Shown here: piece after piece, positions 54,438 to 64,000 of the stretch | How positions within the stretch are numbered: position 1 is the stretch's first letter | Layout of the letters: the number at the start of each line of letters is the position of its first letter | NCBI RefSeq assembly: GCF_002117485.1 | Contig: NZ_CP021030.1 | Coordinates: 2,669,001-2,733,000 of the forward strand | DNA length: 64,000 bases | Direction: 5' to 3' | Source of the DNA: Rhizobium sp. NXC14 | GTDB lineage: Bacteria > Pseudomonadota > Alphaproteobacteria > Rhizobiales > Rhizobiaceae | Program-made: the position numbers and the translations under genes | The notes under the pieces: model-generated | What the model saw: the letters and a program-made list of their open reading frames with translations, nothing else | What the model was told of the DNA's origin: nothing | Database searches by the model: none

Positions 54438-54601
54438 GCCTTTGGGTCCGCGCCGCAACGCTTCAGCCGAAGCCAAACCCGCCTGGATCGATTCTTCGCG
54501 AACCAAGACAGCGATGGCGATATCGGATAGACTTGCCGGCGCCGGCAGCTTGCCTGGAGGCGGTCCCCAGGACCGGCGGGCGTCCGGCGCAGGGGGATCG
54601 C

Positions 54602-56005
54602 ATGTCGGCAATCGCATCTCTGTTTCAGGAAGCCGCGCGGCTTGCAGCCGGGTTTCGTGAGCGCGCGCCGGCCCGCCATGTGCCCCGGCACGACTATGCC
54701 GCTTCGCTCGCCACCTTCGACGAGCCGCTGCCGGCGGCCGGCGCCGATATGGCCGATGTCATCAGGCAGCTCGCCGCGAACGCCGAACCCGGCCTGCATT
54801 TCACCACGGGCCCACGCTTCTTTGGCTGGGTCATCGGCGGCTCTCATCCGGTCGGCGTGGCGGCCGACTTCCTGACCAGCGCCTGGGGCCAGAATGCCGG
54901 AAACCACGTCGCCGCCCCGGCCGCGGCCGCCGTCGAAACGGTCTCGGCGAGATGGCTTCTCGACATCCTGAAGCTGCCGCCCGAAAGCTCCGTCGGCTTC
55001 GTCACGGGAGCCACGGTCGCCAATTTCACTTGCCTTGCCGCTGCCCGCGGCGAGGTGCTGCGCAAGGCTGGCTGGGATGCGGACGCAAAAGGCCTGTTCG
55101 GCGCGCCCGAGATCACGGTGCTGATCGGCGACGACGCCCACACGACCGTCTTCTCGGCGCTTCAATTCCTCGGCCTCGGCCATGACCGGGTGTTGCGCCT
55201 GCCGACTGATCCAATGGGCCGGATCGATCCGGCCGCGCTCGGCGACGCGCTTACGTCGGTCATCGGCCCTTGCATCGCCATCCTCCAGGCCGGGCAGATC
55301 AATACCGGCGGTTTTGACGATTTTCGTCGGATCATCCCGACCCTGAAGGAAAAAGGCGCCTGGGTGCATATCGACGGCGCCTTCGGCCTCTGGGCGCAGG
55401 CTTCGGAGAAATTCAGCCACCTCAGCCGCGGGGTCGAGGCGGCCGATAGCTGGGCGACGGATGGTCATAAATGGCTGCAGACGCCCTATGACTGCGGCTA
55501 TGCGATCGTGCGCAACGAGCTTGCCCACCGCCGCGCCATGACGATCGCCGCAAGCTACCTGCCACTCGCAGCCGAGGGCGAGCGCGATCCCTCCCATTAC
55601 GTGCCGGAGCTTTCCCGGCGCGCTCGGGGCTTCGCCACCTGGGCGATGCTGAAACATCTCGGCCGCGATGGCATCGCCGCCCTCATCGACCAATGTTGCG
55701 CGTCGGCCCGCCTGCTGGCCGAGCATCTCCAGCGCGAACCAGGCATCACCATCTTGAACGAAATCACACTGAACCAAATCATCCTCCACTTCGCCACAGA
55801 CCGCCCGGACGAAGAGAGCGATGCAATCACCCGCAAGACCATCGCAAAGATCTGTGAAAACGCCACCCTCTTCGCAGGCGGCGCCAAATGGCGCGGCCGC
55901 GACGTTATGCGGCTCTCCGTCACTAATTTCCAGACGAACGCAGACGAAGCCCGGCTGGCCGCCGACAGCATCATCGCTGCCTTCCGCAGTGTCAGCCGCG
56001 ACTGA
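54602..56005 (+). CDS. PLP-dependent group II amino-acid decarboxylase-like protein
   Basis: The ATG at 54602 follows AGGGGGAT; 467 residues. It has the aromatic-amino-acid-decarboxylase layout. FVTGATVANFTCLAAARGEV is the cofactor phosphate site, and HIDGAFGLWAQAS holds the Asp that pairs with the pyridine nitrogen. DSWATDGHKWLQTPYDCGYA gives the Schiff-base Lys after His. The family includes decarboxylases and some deaminating or lyase-type variants, so the exact reaction is open. It follows the dioxygenase gene on the same strand and probably belongs to the same transcription unit. Confidence 0.9.
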   Translation: MSAIASLFQEAARLAAGFRERAPARHVPRHDYAASLATFDEPLPAAGADMADVIRQLAANAEPGLHFTTGPRFFGWVIGGSHPVGVAADFLTSAWGQNAGNHVAAPAAAAVETVSARWLLDILKLPPESSVGFVTGATVANFTCLAAARGEVLRKAGWDADAKGLFGAPEITVLIGDDAHTTVFSALQFLGLGHDRVLRLPTDPMGRIDPAALGDALTSVIGPCIAILQAGQINTGGFDDFRRIIPTLKEKGAWVHIDGAFGLWAQASEKFSHLSRGVEAADSWATDGHKWLQTPYDCGYAIVRNELAHRRAMTIAASYLPLAAEGERDPSHYVPELSRRARGFATWAMLKHLGRDGIAALIDQCCASARLLAEHLQREPGITILNEITLNQIILHFATDRPDEESDAITRKTIAKICENATLFAGGAKWRGRDVMRLSVTNFQTNADEARLAADSIIAAFRSVSRD

Positions 56006-56122
56006 CCTTGTTCCACTTGCAACCTCAACCATTGACGTCTTCCAGAGCAGGATTACGGTCCTCACTTCAGCACTGAGAATTCAACCAGCCCCTCCCTCGC
56101 CACGTGTCCTCAACGGTTTCCC

Positions 56123-56611
56123 ATGTCTCGATATCTCCCCGCGATTGCCGCTCTTCTCACGCTGATTCCAGCCACCGGCGATGCCAGTGAGGTGCGTGGA
56201 AAATCGACGCCTCCTCCTGCGAAGGGCTGCGTGGAGATCGGCGGAACGGTACTACCAGGAATGGTCGGAGGCCCAGCCTATGCGGCAGCCGAGCTAAAAT
56301 GCGGCGCAAAGCTTTTGCTGGTGCTTCGACGCCAGACCGGCATGAATGGAAGTCTCCCCGTCTGGACCGTGATCGACCAGGTAACGATCTCAAAGCCGAG
56401 CCCCCACCACGAACTTCTGCAGCCGGCCTTTTGCTCATCGAGGCGGTTTCCTGATGCCCCCATCTTTGCACTCGGCAGGATGGCGGAAGAGCCAGATGGC
56501 TCTTATCGATCCGAGAATCTGGTCAAAGCCTGGCGATTCGACATCACGCGCGAAAGGCTGGCCTCAATCCCAGTCGATGGCGTGCTATGTGCGTTGGACG
56601 GGTTTGATTGA
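56123..56611 (+). CDS. Secreted hypothetical protein
   Basis: The 162-residue protein has a signal peptide (MSRYLPAIAALLTLIPATGDAS). The mature part has three further cysteines (KGCVEIGG, ELKCGAKLL, AFCSSRRF) and a late Cys in GVLCALDG. The cysteines could form disulfides in the periplasm. The WTVIDQVTISKP block is not one I can place. It starts 117 bases after the decarboxylase and may be independent. Confidence 0.65.
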   Translation: MSRYLPAIAALLTLIPATGDASEVRGKSTPPPAKGCVEIGGTVLPGMVGGPAYAAAELKCGAKLLLVLRRQTGMNGSLPVWTVIDQVTISKPSPHHELLQPAFCSSRRFPDAPIFALGRMAEEPDGSYRSENLVKAWRFDITRERLASIPVDGVLCALDGFD

Positions 56612-56639
56612 CGATCGGTGCGCAAATTCCGACGATAAG

Positions 56640-56690
56640 CCGCCCCTCTTCGAGGCGCAGCCTCCGAACCTCAGCACGAGAGCCGACCGT
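56640..56690. repeat. Copy of dispersed palindromic repeat
   Basis: CCGCCCCTCTTCGAGGCGCA, GCCTCCGAACCTCAGCACGA and GAGCCG resemble the reverse form of the family seen at 51999-52050. It lies between two converging genes. Confidence 0.5.
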
Positions 56691-56719
56691 TGGGCCAGGT
56701 GCCAATCAACAGAACGGCT

Positions 56720-57142
56720 TTATCGTCGAACGGCAACGACCGAGCTGGCGCGGTAGCGTGACAGCTGGACGCGGTTGGATTGGTTGCCGCCGAAGAGATA
56801 GACGTACTGGCGCCGCTGATCGAAGTGATCGAACAGGCTGACATGGAACCGCCTGCCGCTTCGGATCACAACGACATCTCCCCGCCTTGCCGAACGAAAG
56901 AAGACAGGTTTGCCGAAGCTTTTCCAGGAAACTGCCATATTGGGATTGGGCGGCGGCTGGCGTGACGATCGTTTGGCGACAAAGGCGAGGAATGCTCCGC
57001 ACCACGACGTTCTGCGGGGATTGATGCTGAGAAATGAAATAGAACGTTCGTGCATGCGATTATATTTCGAAGCCGTGACGAGCATGTCGGCCTCACACGG
57101 CACGGCAAAAACCGTGAGGGCTATGACGAGAATAATTTTCAT
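56720..57142 (-). CDS. Exported TIGR02594-type (CHAP/NlpC-like) protein
   Basis: The 140-residue protein has a signal peptide (MKIILVIALTVFAVPCEA). The peptidase-like core starts SWCGAFLAFVAKRS, with Cys in the catalytic position. WKSFGKPVFFRSARRGDVVV follows, then the His in RRFHVSLFDHF, and YLFGGNQSNRVQLSRYRASS closes it. This fits the TIGR02594 family, small papain-like amidases often tied to peptidoglycan. It is shorter than many members but holds both Cys and His. Confidence 0.7.
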   Translation of the reverse strand: MKIILVIALTVFAVPCEADMLVTASKYNRMHERSISFLSINPRRTSWCGAFLAFVAKRSSRQPPPNPNMAVSWKSFGKPVFFRSARRGDVVVIRSGRRFHVSLFDHFDQRRQYVYLFGGNQSNRVQLSRYRASSVVAVRR

Positions 57143-57558
57143 TGTTTCTCACCATTGTTTGGATAATTTCAAACATCCGAAATGTGGCGAAGAAAAAATC
57201 GCGGCTGGAACGTATAGTTGAATCATGGCGGCAATTAGAAGCAATTTGACCGCGTATTTTTTCCTGTATTTAAAGAAATAAAACTTAGGCGACCGGCGAC
57301 GGCACCCGCAAAACGGACGAATATTGGCAATCTGCAAACGCTCAGCTGGCGAAGTCGAAAAATGGAGAATTCGATGTTGGGGGTGACGAAAGCCCGATGC
57401 CATATGGGAGCCGAAGCGGAACAATCCGCCGGAATCTCGCAACGATCCGGTGGAACGGCATTAGTTACGATGGGATTTATATTTCCAGGATCGCATCGAA
57501 TACTTCGAATGCAGTGCGTATTTTTACCGGCCGTCTTCGATCTGACTCGATTGCAAAC
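57143..57558. other. Gene-free stretch
   Basis: 416 bases between the amidase-like gene and the antiporter, partly AT-rich (57130-57290). Short open frames here overlap the neighbours in antisense and have no family features. It should hold the amidase-like gene's promoter. Confidence 0.4.
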
Positions 57559-59142
57559 TCAGGCTTTAGCTGAAATCGCGCTCAATTCCTCCAGATCGAG
57601 ATCCCGTTCCAGCTCCTCCAGCGTCTCGTCGTCGATATCACCGGCGCGGTGGAGCCGAATGAGTTCCCGACGGCCGGTCGCAACCGCCTCGAGAACGACA
57701 TCAAAATGGGCGTGAAGCATCGGGATATAATGTTCCGTTCTCGCGGCGTAATCGACGATAGCGGTGGCTCGGCGTTGGTATCGCTCCAGCAATTGCGGGT
57801 GGATGAGATTTCCCTCAGGGTCGTATGCCAGGTTTTGGACGGTTCCAAGCTGCGCCTGCGCCATGGCGGCTTCGGCCTGACTCATTGTGAGACGCGCCCT
57901 TTCCGTCTCCGGCTCCACCAGCCGTGCCCAGGCAATTATCCGCCCCAAACTCGTTCCCTGGACGAGCACGGTTCCGACAATGACGGCAAATGATGTTGCG
58001 AGGATGAAGTCGCGGCCGGGGAATTCTTCTGGCAGGCTGAGCGCCAGGGCAAGCGTCACCACGCCCCGCACGCCGGCCCAACTGAGGACGGTGGCGCCGC
58101 CGGCGCCCAGCGGCTCAGCGCGTTTGAACCCCAGCGGAGCACAAAGGCGGATGACGAGATCTGAGGCGAAGACCCATGCAAAGCGGGCGATCACGAGCGT
58201 CACGAGGATCGCCAGCATCGGTAGTCCCATGGTCGCGATAACTGTGGTAAAACCACCGCCGCGCTCAACGACGTCGCGCAACGACAGCCCGATCAATGTA
58301 AAAACTGAAGCTTCCATCAGGAAGATCATCACAGTCCAGAACGACGTGCCTCGCATGCGCGTTGCGGCCGAGAATACGGTGTGCTGGTGCCAGGAAGCGA
58401 TCAGACCCGTGGTAACCGTGGCAATGACGCCGGAAACGTGCAGCAATTCGCCGAGCAGATAGGAAATCCAGGCGAGCAGCACAGTGGCGGCGATGATGAG
58501 ATATTCGTCGCCCAGGCGCCGGACGAATTTCACCCACACCGTTCCGACAACGACGCCGACGACCATGCCGCCGAGCGCCAGCACAAGGAAGCTGGAAGCC
58601 GCCTCCATCGCGCTGAAACTTCCCGTTGCGGCGGCGGCGACGGCAAAGCGAAATAGAACCAGACCGCTCGCATCGTTCAGCAAGCTCTCGCCTTCCAGCA
58701 GAATCTGCAGCCGCCGCGGCAGCCTGACGCGCTCCAGCACGGCGCGGGCCGACACCGCATCCGGCGGTGCAACGATCGCGCCAAGTGCTGCACAGGCGGC
58801 CCAGGGAAGTGACGGAAAGAGAAGATGGGTCACGACGGCCACGACGGCACAGGTGAAGAATACTGCTCCGACGGCGAGCGAGGCAATGCCGATCATATGG
58901 CGCCGCAGCCGCACGAGAGCAATGGCCCAGGCGCCGTCCATCAAGAGCGGTGGCAGGAAGATGACAAGCACCAGCCCGGGATCTACGGTGATCGCCGGTA
59001 GCCCCGGCACGAAGGCTAGCAGAGCGCCGCCGGCCAGCAGCGCAACGGACGGTGGCAAACCCAGCCTGTGAGCAGCGTAATGCAGCGCGATGATCGCGAG
59101 AAACATCGCAATGACCAGCTCGAACAATTGAGTGGGTTCCAT
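57559..59142 (-). CDS. CPA1-family Na+/H+ antiporter
   Basis: The 527-residue protein has about 12 membrane segments. The CPA1/NhaP core motifs are present: VIFLPPLLMDGAWA, ALGAIVAPPDAVSARAVL, LLEGESLLNDASGLVLFRFA (the ion-binding Asp region) and WAGVRGVVTLALALSLP. A cytosolic C-terminal tail of about 110 residues (from VEPETERARL) is helical and ends EELERDLDLEELSA. It exchanges sodium or potassium for protons and takes part in pH and salt balance. It is divergent from kup, another cation transporter, across about 216 bases. Confidence 0.93.
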   Translation of the reverse strand: MEPTQLFELVIAMFLAIIALHYAAHRLGLPPSVALLAGGALLAFVPGLPAITVDPGLVLVIFLPPLLMDGAWAIALVRLRRHMIGIASLAVGAVFFTCAVVAVVTHLLFPSLPWAACAALGAIVAPPDAVSARAVLERVRLPRRLQILLEGESLLNDASGLVLFRFAVAAAATGSFSAMEAASSFLVLALGGMVVGVVVGTVWVKFVRRLGDEYLIIAATVLLAWISYLLGELLHVSGVIATVTTGLIASWHQHTVFSAATRMRGTSFWTVMIFLMEASVFTLIGLSLRDVVERGGGFTTVIATMGLPMLAILVTLVIARFAWVFASDLVIRLCAPLGFKRAEPLGAGGATVLSWAGVRGVVTLALALSLPEEFPGRDFILATSFAVIVGTVLVQGTSLGRIIAWARLVEPETERARLTMSQAEAAMAQAQLGTVQNLAYDPEGNLIHPQLLERYQRRATAIVDYAARTEHYIPMLHAHFDVVLEAVATGRRELIRLHRAGDIDDETLEELERDLDLEELSAISAKA

Positions 59143-59358
59143 CTCACTCGCCCCCTGCCTAAAAAGTGATTTCGAATGCCTACTATATTATTTTCCGGGC
59201 CGAAATCGCTTCATTCCGAACTCCTCGCGGCAGACATGTCGGGGCCGACAGTCATGCTTCGCTTCGCCACGAAAAGATTGCACCGACACGAATTTACTTG
59301 CCCTTCTCCAATGCGGCATATGTTTCTGTCTGTAAGCAAGAGGCGTGAGCGGGGAAAC

Positions 59359-61260
59359 ATGACTTCAACACATGCGGACAAGAGCAGTGACCTCGGCAGT
59401 CGGAGCGGCTTTGTCGGATTGGTCGTCGGTGCAGTCGGCGTCGTATATGGCGATATCGGCACCAGCCCGCTCTACGCCTTTCGCGAGGCGCTCAGGCCTT
59501 TTGCTGCCGATGGCATACACGAGCCGGAAGTGATCGGCCTGATCTCTCTGATGGTCTGGACGCTAACCGTTATCGTGACTTTCAAATATGTGCTGTTCCT
59601 TCTCAGGGCGGACAATGACGGCGAAGGTGGTACCCTCTCGCTGCTTGCCCTCCTGATGAAGAAGATGGGACGAAACGTGCCGGTCCTGTTCTTCGCCGGG
59701 CTGATCGGGGCAGCCCTCTTCATCGGCGATGCAATGATCACGCCTGCCCTCTCGGTCATGTCAGCGCTCGAAGGTCTGAAGCTGGTCACGCCGACCTTTG
59801 CCGATTATGTCCCGCTCGCCTCGGCTGCGATCATGATCGTTCTCTTTGCCGCGCAGTCGAGGGGGACTGCAGCTGTCTCCATGTTTTTCGGGCCGATAAC
59901 GGTCTTATGGTTTCTGGCCATGGCTGCCGGCGGCTTGATCCATATCGGCGACGACTGGAGGATTCTGGCCGCCCTCAATCCGATCAATGCGCTTTCGTTC
60001 CTCGCCCATGCCGGCACGGTCGGCCTCATCGTGCTCGGCGCCGTTTTTCTGACGGTGACGGGTGCCGAAGCGCTCTATGCCGATCTCGGGCATTTCGGCC
60101 GCCGCCCCATCCAGACGGCGTGGTTCGTACTCGTCTTTCCTGCATTGCTTCTGAACTATATCGGCCAGGGCGCGCTCGTTCTCGCCCATCCCGAAACGGC
60201 CACCAACCCATTCTTTCTGATGTATCCGGATTGGATCCTGTTGCCAGTTGTCATACTGGCGACGATGGCGACGATCATCGCCAGCCAGGCCGTCATCACC
60301 GGCGCTTTTTCTCTCGCCCGCTCGGCGGTTCATCTCGGCTTCCTGCCGAGGCTGCGGATCAAATTCACGTCCGAGACCAACACGGGCCAAATCTACGTAC
60401 CGAGCGTCAATCTCCTCCTGCTGGTCGGCGTGCTGATGCTGATCTTTTCCTTTGGCGACTCCGAGTCGCTGGCGACTGCCTACGGTATCTCGGTAACTGG
60501 GACCATGGTCATCTCGACCATGCTGTCCTTCCAATTCCTGCGGGCTGTCTGGGGCTACTCGCTCACGCTCGCCGCCATGCTGCTGCTGCCGCTCTTCATT
60601 ATCGAAGTCTTGTTCCTGGCAGCCAATCTGCTGAAGATCCACGATGGCGGCTGGGTTCCGGTCGCCCTGGCGCTGGCAATCATGATTTTGATGTGGACTT
60701 GGACCCGGGGGCAAGCCTACCTCAAGAGACTGCGGGCCAACAACGAAATTCCGCTCGATTCCTTCATCCGGTCGATCGAGCGGAAGTCGGATCATTCACC
60801 GGTTACCGTTCCGGGAACGGCGGTTTTTCTTACCAGCGTGCCAGACCGGACGCCGAACGTTCTGCTCCACAATCTCAAGCACAATCATGTGCTGCACGAA
60901 CAGAACGTCATCCTCACTGTCTGGACCGAGGACGAACCCTATGTTCCCGACAACAGGCGCATCAAGATAAGCCAACTCTCGCCGCGTTTCGTGCGTCTCG
61001 ATATCACTTTCGGCTTCATGGACGATCCTGATGTCACCAGGGCGCTGGCGCTCTGTAGAGAAGGAGGTTTCAAGTTCGAGATCATGAAAACGTCCTTCTA
61101 TCTCGGCCGCCGCAACCTCGTCAGGACGCCGAACACCGGCCTGCCCGGCTGGCAGGAACGCATATTCATGGCGCTGGAAGGCTTTGCCATCGATCCCTCC
61201 GACTATTTCAACCTGCCGTCAAACCGCGTTGTCGAGCTTGGCGAACAGGTTGCCATCTAA
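59359..61260 (+). CDS. kup: Low-affinity potassium transporter Kup
   Basis: I start at the ATG at 59359 (GGGGAAAC site), giving 633 residues, the usual Kup length; the longer frame upstream has no family features. Kup marks: [20 protein letters not shown] at the start, then [51 protein letters not shown] and [10 protein letters not shown]. There are twelve membrane segments and a cytosolic C-terminal domain ([20 protein letters not shown]). It takes up potassium with protons. Rhizobia often hold several kup genes, so the paralog number is uncertain. Confidence 0.95.
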   Translation: MTSTHADKSSDLGSRSGFVGLVVGAVGVVYGDIGTSPLYAFREALRPFAADGIHEPEVIGLISLMVWTLTVIVTFKYVLFLLRADNDGEGGTLSLLALLMKKMGRNVPVLFFAGLIGAALFIGDAMITPALSVMSALEGLKLVTPTFADYVPLASAAIMIVLFAAQSRGTAAVSMFFGPITVLWFLAMAAGGLIHIGDDWRILAALNPINALSFLAHAGTVGLIVLGAVFLTVTGAEALYADLGHFGRRPIQTAWFVLVFPALLLNYIGQGALVLAHPETATNPFFLMYPDWILLPVVILATMATIIASQAVITGAFSLARSAVHLGFLPRLRIKFTSETNTGQIYVPSVNLLLLVGVLMLIFSFGDSESLATAYGISVTGTMVISTMLSFQFLRAVWGYSLTLAAMLLLPLFIIEVLFLAANLLKIHDGGWVPVALALAIMILMWTWTRGQAYLKRLRANNEIPLDSFIRSIERKSDHSPVTVPGTAVFLTSVPDRTPNVLLHNLKHNHVLHEQNVILTVWTEDEPYVPDNRRIKISQLSPRFVRLDITFGFMDDPDVTRALALCREGGFKFEIMKTSFYLGRRNLVRTPNTGLPGWQERIFMALEGFAIDPSDYFNLPSNRVVELGEQVAI

Positions 61261-61378
61261 GGTCTGATGGCATCGCCCTGCTTCGCCGACAGCCTCGTCA
61301 CCGTGATCATTGCCGGGATTTAACTGAAGGTGCTGGCCTGCCCCCTTACACGCCAGGTCCTGAGACAAAGGAGGACAT

Positions 61379-62155
61379 ATGAAGAGGCGCACTCTTGTAC
61401 TTGGCGGCGCCGCGATTGCCGCATCCTCGGTTGTTGCGACGGCAATCTGGCCGCGGCGGCATGCCGCGGCGGCAGCCAGGAAATTCGACTGGAAGGGCAC
61501 TGATTTTCTGAGCGGCGGCACCAAGTCTGTCGCCTTGGAAAAGCTGCCCGCGCCGCTCTTCCGCACTCGCCCGAATTGCGTCGTGACCCTGGCCCAGACC
61601 CGTGGCCCCTGCCATGTCAACGACGTCCCGGCCCGCCAAGACATCTCTGAAGGAGAAGCCGGACTGCCGTTGCGGCTGGCCCTTCGTATCGTCCATGCCG
61701 CCGACTGCCGGCCGGTCGAAAACGCCGACATCGAAATCTGGCATACCGATCACCGTGGCATCTATTCCGGCCGAGAGGCTGCGAAGATGTGTACGCTTAG
61801 TGACGCCGAGGCAATCAGCGGGCTCGCATTTCGCGGTCGCCAACTGACCGACGAGGCCGGGCAGGCAAGTTTTTTGACCGCCTATCCGGGATGGTATAGT
61901 GGCCGCACGCCGCATGTTCATTGCCGCATCCTCGCAGACGGCAAGGAGCTTCTCGTCAGCCAGCTCTATTTCGACGACGCCCTGAGTGACATCATCTATG
62001 GTGAGCATCCCGACTATCGTGAACGCCCCCGCCGCGATACGCGCAACGACAATGACGGCCTCATTCCGCAGGACGCTACCGATCACATCTTCGATTTTGA
62101 GAAGCTCGATAGCGGCGTGCTTTCCGCCACGATTACGATCGGCCTCTCTTCCTGA
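61379..62155 (+). CDS. Exported intradiol ring-cleavage dioxygenase-like protein
   Basis: AAGGAGGACAT precedes the ATG; 258 residues. The N-terminus looks like an export signal with a basic start (MKRRTLVLGGAAIAASSVVA) of the twin-arginine-like kind (KRRT, not a strict RR-F motif). The iron ligands of intradiol dioxygenases are present: Tyr in HRGIYSG, Tyr in YPGWYSGRTPHVHCRI and the two His around it. PVENADIEIWHTD is the conserved strand. Most relatives open catechol rings in the cytosol. A secreted form is less common and its substrate is unknown. Confidence 0.88.
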   Translation: MKRRTLVLGGAAIAASSVVATAIWPRRHAAAAARKFDWKGTDFLSGGTKSVALEKLPAPLFRTRPNCVVTLAQTRGPCHVNDVPARQDISEGEAGLPLRLALRIVHAADCRPVENADIEIWHTDHRGIYSGREAAKMCTLSDAEAISGLAFRGRQLTDEAGQASFLTAYPGWYSGRTPHVHCRILADGKELLVSQLYFDDALSDIIYGEHPDYRERPRRDTRNDNDGLIPQDATDHIFDFEKLDSGVLSATITIGLSS

Positions 62156-62260
62156 GCCGATGGCGGCGAGCGACAAGAGAGCGTTTTTCACCGAACGCTG
62201 CTTGGCGACCTCTGATGCCGCCACGGCTTCTCCCCGTAGCGGCGATGCTCCCTGCTATCC

Positions 62261-63730
62261 TCAGTGCAGCATGCCGTGTTGAAGGATAGAGACGATCAGC
62301 GGATCCGCTTCTGAATGATGCAACGGCTGAGGCGTGATCTCATGGTGTGAAATTTCGCTGCCGTTTTCCGGGCCAGCAAGATCGGCGGCTTCCATGGTGA
62401 CGCCGTGATCGCCGTTGCCAAATGTCGACCCGTGCTTTTCGACAGCAGCCTTGCCGAAGTGACGAAGCAGCAGGGTTTCATCCGATATGCCGTTTTCCCA
62501 GATTGGATTGTCATGATGAGCGCCGACTTTATCCGCTGCAATCTTGTCGGCAGCAAGTTTCAGGTCGTTGTGGGATGTGAGCCCGGTGTCCGATACGAGG
62601 CTGACGCTCGCATCCGCGGCGGCGAGGCTGTCGGCGCTCGCAAGCGTAGTAGGACCTTCTTCGACGATCGTGTTATCGCTGACGGGAAAGGTGCCTGCAG
62701 CGATGATCGAGGGGGAAATGCTGTATGGCGTGACATCGCTCTCGATAAAATTGTCATGGAAGGATCCGGATGCCGGCCGGTCGACCTTCAATGCCGCCTG
62801 GGTCAGGTCGTCGAAGAGATTGCCGTAGATCTCGATACCCTCGCGGACATAAGTGGTCGTGCCCGCGGCGCTGACTGCCACGCCCCAGGCGCCGTCATGG
62901 ATGTAATTTCCAGCGATATCGTAATTACGCGTATCCCCCTGGTCGCCGAGGCCGATCGCATAGGACCAGCTGTAGCCGCCATAGCCTGAGATGTCGTTGT
63001 CATGGATGGCGACATTTGTGCCGGCTTGTGCGCTGATCCCGAAGCCGCCGCCGAGGATGGTGTTCCCCTCGATCACAGCATCCACAGGCCGGACGAGCGT
63101 CAGGACGCCCTTTGGCGTGACTGCACCCGTTTGATCAAGATAATTACCGCTGATGACGATGTTGCTGCTGTCGTTGATCTGGACGGCGTCGGCAGTGGTT
63201 CCGTGGGCATTGGTGACGGTGTTGTTGAGGAGCGTGACACCGTTGAACTTCTCGACCCAGATGCCGTCGCCATTGACGTCGTTAATCGTGCTGTTTTCGA
63301 TCGTGATGTTCGAGCCGGTACGGAAGGTGATAGAACCGGATTTGGATAATCCGGTGTGATCAACCTCGACATTTCGGATGGTCCAATTTGAGACATAGCC
63401 ACCATAGATGGCCGCGCCACCAGTATCTGATATCTTGATATTCTCAATGACGATATTCGATGCGTATAGGCTGTGAATGCCGTCATTAGGGCTCGTGATG
63501 ACGGGCGCATCGCCGACGCCGTAGCTGCCGATGGTGATTGGGGCAGCGGCGGTGCCGGAATATTTCAGGTCAAGCTGGTCGTTATAAACAGTACCCGCCG
63601 CGAGCAGCACGCTGTCGCCCGGCTGCAGCTTCAAGTTTTCCACTGCCGAGAATGACGCAAAAGCCGCTTCTGCGCTGGTGCCGGCATTGGTGTTGGAGCC
63701 CGTCGCTGAATTCACATAATAGATTGTCAT
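62261..63730 (-). CDS. Right-handed parallel beta-helix protein
   Basis: From the ATG at 63730 the protein is 489 residues. It opens IYYVNSATGSNTNAGTSAEA, the standard start of the pectate-lyase-like beta-helix group. About ten coils follow, with NIVIENIKIS, NWTIRNVEVD, NITIENSTIN and GVTLLNNTVT patterns. The C-terminal 130 residues are acidic and His rich (SHHEITPQPLHHSEADPLIV). No signal peptide is evident; export by type I secretion is possible, as for other rhizobial glycanases. It is likely a polysaccharide-acting or binding protein. Catalytic residues cannot be assigned. Confidence 0.85.
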   Translation of the reverse strand: MTIYYVNSATGSNTNAGTSAEAAFASFSAVENLKLQPGDSVLLAAGTVYNDQLDLKYSGTAAAPITIGSYGVGDAPVITSPNDGIHSLYASNIVIENIKISDTGGAAIYGGYVSNWTIRNVEVDHTGLSKSGSITFRTGSNITIENSTINDVNGDGIWVEKFNGVTLLNNTVTNAHGTTADAVQINDSSNIVISGNYLDQTGAVTPKGVLTLVRPVDAVIEGNTILGGGFGISAQAGTNVAIHDNDISGYGGYSWSYAIGLGDQGDTRNYDIAGNYIHDGAWGVAVSAAGTTTYVREGIEIYGNLFDDLTQAALKVDRPASGSFHDNFIESDVTPYSISPSIIAAGTFPVSDNTIVEEGPTTLASADSLAAADASVSLVSDTGLTSHNDLKLAADKIAADKVGAHHDNPIWENGISDETLLLRHFGKAAVEKHGSTFGNGDHGVTMEAADLAGPENGSEISHHEITPQPLHHSEADPLIVSILQHGMLH

Positions 63731-64000
63731 ATCGCCGTGTTCTCGCATTGTCGCGCAGCCGTCTGGTTCGGCTGCAACGAGTGGATCTGATGCGATCGGG
63801 AGCTGAAGCCATGCTCAACAACATGGCGTTCCATTGCCGTTACGTTACGGCAGCCAGCAGACCATGGGCCTGCCTTATTCCCGAGAAGCGCCTGGCGGAG
63901 GCTGCTCCCCTGGATAATACAACTTACGAGAAGATAATCTAGGAAATAACGACTAAAAGGTGAATGAACGGTAAGCGCCGTGCTGCCGCTTGACGGTCAG
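63731..64000. other. Gene-free end of the window
   Basis: 270 bases upstream of the beta-helix gene. No gene is supported. The region should contain that gene's promoter and continues beyond the window. Confidence 0.4.

Noticed and set aside
57149..57715. Open frames before the antiporter gene
   Set aside because: One overlaps the antiporter in antisense with Ser/Arg runs typical of shadows; the other has no start context or motif.

Overview
The window looks like a chromosomal segment of a fast-growing rhizobium (Rhizobium etli/leguminosarum type). Support comes from the high GC content, families common in rhizobia (BA14K-like, DUF982, extensin-like, RTX/cadherin-like surface proteins, several class III nucleotide cyclases) and many dispersed palindromic repeats with a CCTCGAAGGA core. 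The genus is inferred from recalled family knowledge, not from a search. I saw no rRNA, convincing tRNA, CRISPR array, prophage or complete insertion sequence.

Layout. 1-5.6 kb: cut-off DUF3095 gene, ohr with a two-palindrome promoter, secreted HExxH protein, extensin-like lipoprotein and a Cache chemoreceptor. 5.9-12.9 kb: hotdog thioesterase, membrane protein, the DUF1800-DUF1501 export pair, a methyltransferase, and a frameshifted NmrA-type reductase divergent from a LysR regulator. 12.9-18.5 kb: small lipoproteins, a single-domain response regulator, an orphan nuoB, DUF4087, DUF899, an array of 21-bp palindromic repeats, an adenylate-cyclase-like gene, DUF805 and a DUF982 gene without a normal start codon. 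18.8-23.4 kb: uvrB with long N- and C-terminal extensions and an in-frame palindromic repeat, then small genes. 23.8-28.8 kb: two tandem RTX/cadherin-like surface-protein genes built from the same module. 29-44.4 kb: a cold-shock gene with terminator, dusA, a DegP-like protease, a hydrolase, small orphan genes, BA14K-like, HxlR and TetR regulators with divergent partners, a second cyclase and DUF808.

40.7-48.3 kb is rich in broken genes: TetR, GNAT, DD-peptidase, NmrA, Lrp, argG tail, phosphodiester glycosidase, endonuclease/phosphatase tail and GFA. Several breaks are single-base shifts, some in C runs, so true decay and sequence error must be separated. 48.3-64 kb returns to intact genes: VOC, a dapB paralog, ornithine cyclodeaminase, GNAT, an AraC / phytanoyl-CoA-dioxygenase-like / PLP-decarboxylase cluster, a CPA1 antiporter, kup, an exported intradiol dioxygenase and a parallel beta-helix protein.

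Best candidates for a second look: a 98-bp MITE-like insertion nested in a palindromic repeat (51.8 kb); the 21-bp operator-like array (15.9 kb); a repeated FE-D-DELG domain in the RTX pair; the palindromic element translated inside uvrB; the argG/Lrp junction; and the uncharacterised AraC-dioxygenase-decarboxylase cluster.
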